The notes beneath the pieces were generated by a model that saw nothing but the letters and a program-made list of their open reading frames with translations, made no database searches and was not told the DNA's origin. Positions 16,198 through 21,617 of a stretch of 21,617 nt of DNA are shown here, one piece after another. Source of the stretch: Phycisphaerales bacterium UBA7812 (GTDB taxonomy: Bacteria > Planctomycetota > Phycisphaerae > Phycisphaerales > UBA1924); contig DLBY01000103.1 of NCBI GenBank assembly GCA_002480345.1, forward strand, positions 1 to 21,617, given 5' to 3'. A program made the position numbers and the translations under genes. The stretch's first letter is position 1. Each line of letters opens with the position of its first letter.

Positions 16198-16376
16198 TCG
16201 CGCGTGATCAGGCCGGGCCCCGGAACGGGGGTTCGCGCGGCGGTCCGGCTCTGTCCTCCGCGATGGAGGACGGGTCGCGATCCGGACGATGAAGATGATC
16301 GGACGCCGGGACGATCCGGCGCGTCCGACGACAGCACAGCACGCTCGGGGGACGCCGGGCGAGACGGCAGGACGCC

Positions 16377-17153
16377 ATGACAAGTGCACAGACCATGCTC
16401 ACAGGCCCCCGATGCGTGACGGCATTCGTGCGCGCAGCGGCGGCCTTGCTGGGGGCGTTGGCGGTCGGGTTGGTGCCCGGGTGCGGATCGCCCCCGGAGT
16501 TGGTGCCCCCCGGGGTTGTCGTGTCGCCGTACGCGGCGGAGGCGGCGATCGCGGTGGTGCCGCTGCGGAACGAGTCGGGGGCGTCGTTCGTGGACTCGGA
16601 CGCGTTGACGGACCGGGTGATCGCGGAACTCGCGGCGGCGCGGGGGCTGACCTGCCTTCCGCTGAACCGCACGATCGAGGCGATGCGCGCGCTGGATCTT
16701 CCGGCGGTGCGGACCCCGATCGAGGCGAACCAGCTCGCCCGCGCCATGGGGGTTGACGGGATCGTCGCGGGGACGATCACCGCGTACGACCCGTACGACC
16801 CGCCTGTGCTCGGGCTTTCGCTGGCGCTCTACGCGCAGCCCTCCCTGGGCGGCGAGAGCGGGGGGCCGCTCAATGACCCGCGGCTGCTGTCGTTCCAGGC
16901 GACGGACGCGGGGTACACCGGCGCGGCGTCGGATGAGCCCGCGGCGGTGGAGAGCGTGCATCTCGATGCGCGCAGCCATGATGTGCTCCTGGCGCTGCGG
17001 CGGTATGCGGAGGGGCGCACGGCGAAGGGGACGGCCCTCGATTGGCGGGTGTATACCGCGAGCATGGATCTGTACACACGGTTCGGTGCGCACGAGGCGG
17101 TGCGCGGGCTGCTCGATCGGGAGTGGCTGCGGCTCGCCCGACAGACAGACTGA
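16377..17153 (+). CDS. Putative lipoprotein with CsgG/LpoB-like fold
   Basis: 258 residues. A basic start and hydrophobic stretch (about 16-33) lead to VPGC with Cys36, a plausible lipobox. After a Pro-rich linker comes AIAVVPLRNESGASFVDSDALTDRVIAELAAARG, then an ANQLARAMGVDGIVAGTITAYDPYDPP segment; strand, helix, strand with VDGIVAGTI is the pattern of CsgG-, LpoB- and TolB-N-like domains, which work in secretion pores or as regulators of wall synthases. The similarity is by fold pattern only. The C-terminal half (about 160-258) is unassigned and ends in a helical segment with DRYxWLR-like charge. The ribosome site is weak (AGGA, 4 nt before the ATG). It is likely in the envelope with the preceding lipoprotein. 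Confidence 0.68.
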   Translation: MTSAQTMLTGPRCVTAFVRAAAALLGALAVGLVPGCGSPPELVPPGVVVSPYAAEAAIAVVPLRNESGASFVDSDALTDRVIAELAAARGLTCLPLNRTIEAMRALDLPAVRTPIEANQLARAMGVDGIVAGTITAYDPYDPPVLGLSLALYAQPSLGGESGGPLNDPRLLSFQATDAGYTGAASDEPAAVESVHLDARSHDVLLALRRYAEGRTAKGTALDWRVYTASMDLYTRFGAHEAVRGLLDREWLRLARQTD

Positions 17154-17238
17154 TGCCCCGTCGGTGATCGCCGGCGAGTAGGGGCTGGCGAAGGAATCGA
17201 CGGTGGATGACCGGAGATTGGTACGACAAGCGACGGCG

Positions 17239-17260
17239 CCCGGGCGTGGACTCCCGGGTT
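17239..17260 (+). terminator. Weak hairpin after the CsgG/LpoB-like gene
   Basis: CCCGGG, 8-nt loop, CCCGGG, then TTTGCTTT. The stem is short and the T-run broken, 86 nt after the stop, so this is a possible terminator only. Confidence 0.3.
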
Positions 17261-17339
17261 TGCTTTCGCGTGGTTGCGGATCGCCCTCGGAGCGGGGCGT
17301 GCGCGACGAGGAGGCCCGCGCGGGCCGCTGGAGGCGTTG

Positions 17340-18377
17340 ATGTCCGTTCTCCCCCTGACCGAAGCGTTCTCGGGCTACCTGACCGACGAGCGGCATTTCA
17401 GCCCCTACACCGCGCGGTGCTACGGCGCCGACCTGCGGCAGTATGTCGAGTTCCTGAGCGATGAGCACGGGATCGAGATCAGCACCGACGCGGAGCGGGC
17501 GGCGTTCGAGAAGCGGCGCAACGCGGCGCAGTCGGCGCCGGGCGAGGTGGTCGCCTCGATCGAGCCCACGACGCTGACGGGCCACATCCTCGAGGCGGAC
17601 GCGGACAAGATCCGTGCGTATCTGACCTTCCTGGGCGAGAAGCAGTACAGCCCCGCGACGACGGCGCGGAAGATCGCGACGCTCCGCTCGTTCTACAAGT
17701 GGGCGAACCGCCAGGGCCTTTGCCCGACCAACCCGATGACGCTGATCCGCACGCCGCGCCAGAACAAGCGGTTGCCCAAGGCGATCACGGTCGAGCAGGT
17801 GGAACGCCTGCTGAGCGCCCCGGGGGACCGGGATGTGCTCGGCCGGCGGGACCGCGCGATGCTCGAGACGATCTACTCGACCGGTATCCGCGTGAGCGAA
17901 CTCGTGGGCCTGAACCTGGGCGACCTCGACATCGAGGGCGAGTCGATGCATGTGCGGGGCAAGGGGAAGAAGGAGCGGCTCGTCCCGCTCGGGACCCACG
18001 CGCTGGCCGCGATCCGCAAGTATGTCGAGATGGTCGAGAGCGATGTCCGGTTCGGGGGCTCGTTCCGCGAGGCGAAGGCGAACGGGGGGCAAGGCTTCCC
18101 GCTTTTCATCAACAAGCACGGCAAGCGGCTGAGCAGCCGGAGCGTGCGCCGCAAGCTCGACAAGTACCTGCGTGAGGCTGGGCTCGATCCGACGATCAGC
18201 CCCCACACGCTGCGTCACTCGTTCGCGACGCATCTGCTGGACAACGGCGCGGACCTGCGGAGCGTCCAGGAGCTGCTGGGGCACCAGAGCCTGAGCACGA
18301 CGCAGGTCTACACGCACCTCACGACCGAGCGGATGCGGGAGGCGTACGACAAGGCGCACCCCCGCGCGGCGAGCTGA
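17340..18377 (+). CDS. xerC: Site-specific tyrosine recombinase (XerC/XerD type)
   Basis: 345 residues. The N-terminal SAM-like DNA-binding domain (1 to about 135) is followed by a catalytic domain with all active-site residues: Arg184 (TGIRVSELVGL), Lys208 (RGKGKKERLVP), His289 and Arg292 (HTLRHSFATHLL), His315 (LLGHQSLSTTQVY) and nucleophile Tyr324. The family resolves chromosome dimers at dif with FtsK. It is about 45 residues longer than E. coli XerC because of a charged, Ala/Glu-rich insert at about 45-80. The ATG at 17340 has GGAGG (17330-17334) 5 nt upstream, which overrules an earlier start at 17274. XerC and XerD cannot be told apart safely here. No att-like repeats or integrase cargo suggest a mobile element. 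Confidence 0.93.
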   Translation: MSVLPLTEAFSGYLTDERHFSPYTARCYGADLRQYVEFLSDEHGIEISTDAERAAFEKRRNAAQSAPGEVVASIEPTTLTGHILEADADKIRAYLTFLGEKQYSPATTARKIATLRSFYKWANRQGLCPTNPMTLIRTPRQNKRLPKAITVEQVERLLSAPGDRDVLGRRDRAMLETIYSTGIRVSELVGLNLGDLDIEGESMHVRGKGKKERLVPLGTHALAAIRKYVEMVESDVRFGGSFREAKANGGQGFPLFINKHGKRLSSRSVRRKLDKYLREAGLDPTISPHTLRHSFATHLLDNGADLRSVQELLGHQSLSTTQVYTHLTTERMREAYDKAHPRAAS

Positions 18378-18410
18378 CGGCGCGGCGGGGCCGGGCATCT
18401 GGATAGATGG

Positions 18411-18446
18411 AACAGACACCCGCGCCTTGGGCGCGGGTGCTTCTGT
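18411..18446 (+). terminator. Intrinsic terminator of the Xer gene
   Basis: CACCCGCGCC (18417-18426), loop TTG, GGCGCGGGTG (18430-18439). The stem is extended by AACAGA / TCTGTT across a 2-nt bulge, and TTT is inside the tail. It starts 34 nt after the stop. Confidence 0.85.
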
Positions 18447-18478
18447 TTGGTTCGAGCGCCCGGTGGGGCTGTAACAGA

Positions 18479-18506
18479 TTGATCACTCTGAGTGTGCTTG
18501 TACCAT
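18479..18506 (+). promoter_or_regulatory. Putative promoter of the GH3 gene
   Basis: TTGATC (18479-18484), a 16-nt spacer, then TACCAT (18501-18506). Each box has 4 of 6 consensus matches, and the -10 is the same hexamer as at the tRNA promoter. It gives a leader of about 60 nt before the ATG at 18575. Confidence 0.5.
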
Positions 18507-18574
18507 GCGTCTGGAGAGCGTCCCGCGGGGTGCCGTTTGTTGTTGATGCAGCCTTTCTTTTGCGAGAGCGATCC

Positions 18575-21256
18575 ATGCCCATGCTCCGTCAGACCACGCT
18601 CGTTGCGGCGCTCGCCGCGTTTGTTTGTTCGGGCGCGGCCTCGGAGGACATCGAGGCGCTGCTCGCGCAGATGACGCTCGATGAGAAGATCGGGCAGATG
18701 ACCCAGGCGGAGCGTGGCAGCGCTTCGCCCGACGATGTGCGCGATTTCTTCCTCGGGTCGATCCTGAGCGGGGGCGGTTCGGCGCCCGCGTCGAACACGC
18801 CCTCGGGCTGGGCGGACATGCACGACGCGTACCAGAACGCGGCGCTCAGCACGCGGCTGGGCATCCCGATCGTGTACGGCATCGACGCGGTGCACGGGCA
18901 CAGCAATGTGGTCGGCGCCACGATCTTCCCGCACAACATCGGGCTCGGGGCGACGCGGGACCCGGCGCTCGTCGAGGAGATCGGGCGGATCACCGCGCTG
19001 GAGGTCGCCTGCACCGGGATCGAGTGGACCTTTGCGCCGTGCGTCGCGGTCGTGCGCGACGAGCGGTGGGGGCGGACCTACGAGGGTTTCGGCGAAGACC
19101 CCGAATTGCAGACGCTGCTCGCGGGCGCGTTCGTCCGGGGCCTGCAGGGCGACACGATGCGGGGCGAGCGGATCATCGCGGGTGCCAAGCATTTCGTGGG
19201 GGACGGCGGCACGGTCGGCGGGATCGACCGCGGCAACACCGTCGTCGACGAGCCGACGCTTCGCGCCGTCCACATGCCCGGGTTCGTCGAGGCGATCGCC
19301 CAGGGTGTCGGGACCGTCATGCCTTCATACAGCAGCTGGAACGGCGTCAAGATGCACGAGAATCGGTACCTGCTCACCGATGTGCTGAAGGACGAGCTGG
19401 GCTTTGAAGGCTTCGTGATCTCCGACTGGGAAGCGGTCTACGAGCTCTCGGGGAACAGCTACTACGACCAGGTCGTCCGGATGATCAACGCGGGCGTCGA
19501 TATGACGATGGAGCCCAGCAACTGGCGCTCCTACATCACGACGCTCAAGGCGGCGGTCAACAACGGCGATCTGAGCACCGATCGCATTGACGACGCGGTC
19601 CGGCGCATCCTGCGGATCAAGGCGCAGGCGGGCGTGTTCGACGAGCCGCTCGCGGACCGGACGCTCGTCAACAGCGGCGCCGTCGGGAGCGCCGCGCACC
19701 GCGATGTTGCGCGGGAGGCGGTGCGCAAGTCGCTCGTGCTCCTGCGGAACAACGGTGTGCTGCCCATCGACAAGGGCAGCCGGGTCTTCGTCGCGGGCAA
19801 GAACGCGGACAACATGGGGCACCAGTGCGGGGGCTGGACCATCGCCTGGCAGGGCGGCAGCGGCGATATCACCCCCGGCACCACCATCCTCGAGGGCATC
19901 GAGGACGCGGTCGAGTACGGCGGCGGCTCGGTCACCTTCAGCGAGGACGGATCGGGCGCGGCGGGGCACGATGTCGCGATCGTGGTGATCGGTGAGACGC
20001 CCTACGCGGAATGGCTGGGCGACGATGCCGACCTGGCGCTCGACCCTGCGGATGTCGCGTGTCTGAGCCGGATCGGGGATATCCCGACGGTTGTGGTTCT
20101 CGTCTCGGGTCGTCCGCTGATGGTCGCCGATCGCATCGGGAACTGGGACGCGTTCGTCGCGGCGTGGCTCCCGGGGACGGAGGGCGACGGCGTCGCCCAG
20201 GTGCTGTTCGGTGATCACAACTTCTCTGGCGTGTTGCCCCACAGCTGGCCCGTGAGCATCGGGCAGGTCCCGATCAATGCCGGGGATTCGGGCGGCATCC
20301 CGCTCTATCCCTACGGCTTCGGGCTGACCTATCCATCGCTTCCCCCGACCACGACCATCACCTCGCCCGGCGATGGGGCGTTCCTGCCGGCGGGCGATCT
20401 GCAGATCGAAGCGGAAGCGATCGACACCGATGGCACCGTGAGCATGGTCTTCTTCTACGAGGGGGAGCGTCTCCTCGGCGTCGATGCCACGGCGCCCTAC
20501 AGCGTCACATGGCCCGCGGCTGCCGACGGCTGCTACACGATCTCGGCCCGTGCGGTCGATGACAGCGGGCTCACGGGCACGCACGCGATCGAGATCACGG
20601 TCGGCAACGGCTGCGACGGGCAGGCGCCGTTCGGGGGGGCGCCCGCCGCGATCCCGGGTGTGATCCAGGCAGAAGATTTCGACCTGGGGGGCGAGGGAAT
20701 CGCCTACCACGACACGACGCCCGGCAACAACGGGAACGCCTACCGCGACGAGAATGTGGACCTCGAGCCCAGCAGCGAGCAGGGCTTCAATGTGGGCTGG
20801 ATCGATGCGGGTGAGTGGCTCGAGTACACCGTCGATGTCGCGACGCCCGGTCTGTACACGCTCGAGGCCCGTGTCGCTTCGGACGCGGACGGCGGGGCCT
20901 TCCGCATCGAGAGCGCGGGAACCGATCTGACGGGGACGATCACGGCCCCGCGCACCGGGGGCTGGCAGAACTGGACGACCGTGCGTGCTGACCTCGTGCT
21001 CGACGCGGGTGTGCAACGGCTCCGCGTCGCGATGCTCGAGTCGCTGGGCGGCTTCAACATCAACTCACTGACCTTCATCCGGGGCTGCCCCGCGGATCTC
21101 GCCTCGCCCTTCGGCGTGCTCGACCTCAACGACATCAACGCGTTCGTGGGTGCGTTCGTCAACAGCGAACCGATTGCTGATCTGAACGGCGACGGGGTCT
21201 TCGACCTGGCCGATATCGCGGGCTTCGTCGATGCCTTCGTGACCGGCTGCACCTAG
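18575..21256 (+). CDS. Secreted GH3 beta-glucosidase with Ig-like, CBM6 and GC-type dockerin-like modules
   Basis: 893 residues. A signal peptide (about 1-25, ending VCSGAAS) is followed by the GH3 barrel with QMTQAERGS, the substrate motif KHFVGDGG (K205, H206) and nucleophile Asp284 in GFVISDWEAVY. The GH3 C-terminal domain (about 390-585) ends in PLYPYGFGLTYPS. Then come an Ig-like domain (about 590-680), a CBM6-like domain (about 692-835, VIQAEDFD and NVGWIDAGEWLEYTVDV) and a Cys-bounded tail (Cys838 to Cys892) with one good calcium repeat DLNGDGVFDLADI. GH3 enzymes of this type remove glucose from beta-glucan or cello-oligosaccharide ends. The ATG at 18575 places the signal peptide correctly; longer in-frame starts would spoil it. 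It is a single-gene unit, probably secreted and surface-held. Confidence 0.93.
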   Translation: MPMLRQTTLVAALAAFVCSGAASEDIEALLAQMTLDEKIGQMTQAERGSASPDDVRDFFLGSILSGGGSAPASNTPSGWADMHDAYQNAALSTRLGIPIVYGIDAVHGHSNVVGATIFPHNIGLGATRDPALVEEIGRITALEVACTGIEWTFAPCVAVVRDERWGRTYEGFGEDPELQTLLAGAFVRGLQGDTMRGERIIAGAKHFVGDGGTVGGIDRGNTVVDEPTLRAVHMPGFVEAIAQGVGTVMPSYSSWNGVKMHENRYLLTDVLKDELGFEGFVISDWEAVYELSGNSYYDQVVRMINAGVDMTMEPSNWRSYITTLKAAVNNGDLSTDRIDDAVRRILRIKAQAGVFDEPLADRTLVNSGAVGSAAHRDVAREAVRKSLVLLRNNGVLPIDKGSRVFVAGKNADNMGHQCGGWTIAWQGGSGDITPGTTILEGIEDAVEYGGGSVTFSEDGSGAAGHDVAIVVIGETPYAEWLGDDADLALDPADVACLSRIGDIPTVVVLVSGRPLMVADRIGNWDAFVAAWLPGTEGDGVAQVLFGDHNFSGVLPHSWPVSIGQVPINAGDSGGIPLYPYGFGLTYPSLPPTTTITSPGDGAFLPAGDLQIEAEAIDTDGTVSMVFFYEGERLLGVDATAPYSVTWPAAADGCYTISARAVDDSGLTGTHAIEITVGNGCDGQAPFGGAPAAIPGVIQAEDFDLGGEGIAYHDTTPGNNGNAYRDENVDLEPSSEQGFNVGWIDAGEWLEYTVDVATPGLYTLEARVASDADGGAFRIESAGTDLTGTITAPRTGGWQNWTTVRADLVLDAGVQRLRVAMLESLGGFNINSLTFIRGCPADLASPFGVLDLNDINAFVGAFVNSEPIADLNGDGVFDLADIAGFVDAFVTGCT

Positions 21257-21389
21257 GCCTTGGCGGGCGCCGCGGGCCCGTTCGACCGGACTGGTTGGAC
21301 GAAGTCGGCGACGGCCCTGCTGGGACATCTCTCCCCAATCTCGGAGCAACGCACGCGGCAGCAGTTGTCGGAGGGGCGGTCTGTCGGAG

Positions 21390-21417
21390 TTGACATCAGC
21401 CGAGAGCGGGCAAAGAT
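21390..21417 (+). promoter_or_regulatory. Putative promoter of the second pseudopilin gene
   Basis: TTGACA (21390-21395, perfect -35), a 16-nt spacer, then AAAGAT (21412-21417, 3 of 6). The start of transcription would fall near 21424, inside the palindrome at 21423-21441. Confidence 0.5.
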
Positions 21418-21422
21418 CTGCA

Positions 21423-21441
21423 ATTGAGACTGAGTCTCAAT
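21423..21441. promoter_or_regulatory. Perfect 9-1-9 palindrome, Fur-like operator
   Basis: ATTGAGACTGAGTCTCAAT is a perfect inverted repeat around G21432. Its core, TGAGACT-G-AGTCTCA, has the 7-1-7 form of a Fur box and matches TGATAATnATTATCA at 10 of 14 arm positions. It overlaps the predicted transcription start, the right place for a repressor. Another Fur-family or unrelated dimeric regulator is possible. Confidence 0.55.
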
Positions 21442-21480
21442 CGCAGTTTATGCCGCGGATTTCGCACCGAGGAAAGCCTG

Positions 21481-21617
21481 ATGTCCTTGTCAGTAAGAAG
21501 TTTGCGATCGGATCGCCGAGTGGTGTCATTTGGGCGCGGGGGGTTCACGCTCATCGAGTTGCTGGTGGTGATCGCGATCATCGCGCTGCTGATCGGGATC
21601 CTGCTCCCGGCGCTGGG
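21481..21617 (+). CDS. Pseudopilin-like protein, N-terminal part (cut by window end)
   Basis: The first 45 residues are visible: a basic leader with several Arg (residues 1-20), then GG/FTLIELLVVIAIIALLIGI, the prepilin peptidase site and membrane helix, ending at ILLPALG. It belongs to the same family as the minus-strand gene at 2007-3068, and the helix-coding DNA is also very close. The ATG at 21481 has GAGGA (21469-21473) 7 nt upstream. A near-consensus -35 and a Fur-like palindrome lie just before it, suggesting iron- or metal-dependent control. The rest of the protein lies outside the window, so its specific type cannot be given. Confidence 0.85.
   Translation, partial: MSLSVRSLRSDRRVVSFGRGGFTLIELLVVIAIIALLIGILLPAL

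Noticed and set aside
16252..16272. GTCCTCC/GGAGGAC hairpin after the TolB-like gene as a terminator
   Set aside because: The stem is good but no T-run follows on either strand, so it is not called as a feature. It could be an RNA processing or pausing site.
17340..18377. Tyrosine recombinase as the integrase of a mobile element or integron
   Set aside because: It has a standard Xer catalytic domain and housekeeping or unique neighbours. I see no flanking direct repeats at the tRNA, no excisionase and no cargo. The tRNA-Glu is 7.5 kb away with no second 3'-end copy seen.
15840..18419. An 859-codon open frame on the minus strand across the lipoprotein and Xer genes
   Set aside because: It is rich in Arg, Pro and His with no domain pattern, and lies opposite three well-supported genes. 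Long antisense frames are expected in GC-rich DNA. The same applies to minus-strand frames at 3213-5306 and 10116-12326.

Overview
This GC-rich window most likely comes from a planctomycete of the Phycisphaerae type. Three things point there: pseudopilin-like proteins with the strongly conserved GFTLIELLVVIAIIALL N-terminus lie at both ends; a secreted glycosidase ends in a two-repeat, Cys-bounded (GC-type) dockerin-like domain; and the gene order is loose, with single genes (fliN, nuoC, metK, purM, nadD) standing apart from the operons they belong to in other phyla. It reads as ordinary chromosome. I see no phage, transposon, CRISPR array or obvious biosynthetic cluster.

Layout. 1-1930 (+): end of acyl carrier protein, fabF, then a lone fliN and a bidirectional terminator. 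2007-3068 (-): a pseudopilin-like protein, divergent from 3357-5357 (+), a cytoplasmic GH15 glucoamylase-type enzyme. 5379-7521 (-): purM followed by a tightly coupled zntB/corA-type metal transporter. 7739-8905 (+): metK with an about 100-nt leader that can form a long stem-loop. 8992-9699 (-): nadD. 9811-9885 (+): tRNA-Glu(UUC). 10011-12281 (+): a two-gene sodium:solute symporter (DUF4212 small subunit plus large subunit). Two facing hairpins with the same core separate it from 12426-13713 (-): an isolated nuoC and an unidentified protein. 13923-14348 (+): a small unidentified protein. 14758-17153 (+): a TolB-like beta-propeller lipoprotein and a CsgG/LpoB-like lipoprotein, probably envelope proteins. 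17340-18377 (+): a Xer-type tyrosine recombinase. 18575-21256 (+): a secreted GH3 beta-glucosidase with Ig-like, CBM6 and dockerin-like modules. 21481-end (+): a second pseudopilin, cut by the window edge, behind a promoter carrying a perfect Fur-like palindrome.

How the parts work together. The lifestyle suggested is a polysaccharide-degrading heterotroph: a secreted, probably surface-retained GH3 enzyme outside, a cytoplasmic GH15 enzyme inside, and a sodium-driven carboxylate-type symporter. The rest is housekeeping for fatty acids, purines, SAM, NAD, respiration and chromosome dimer resolution.

The most useful non-gene observations are four. A recurring TAnnnT -10-like element lies 5-8 nt before the start codon of five genes that lack a Shine-Dalgarno, implying frequent leaderless mRNAs. 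A Fur-like operator overlaps the predicted start site of a pseudopilin gene. A candidate leader RNA precedes metK. The GH3 dockerin-like tail has a degenerate first calcium repeat. I did not find a clear, self-contained novel system; the two envelope lipoproteins at 14.7-17.2 kb and the iron-box pseudopilin at the right edge are the best leads.
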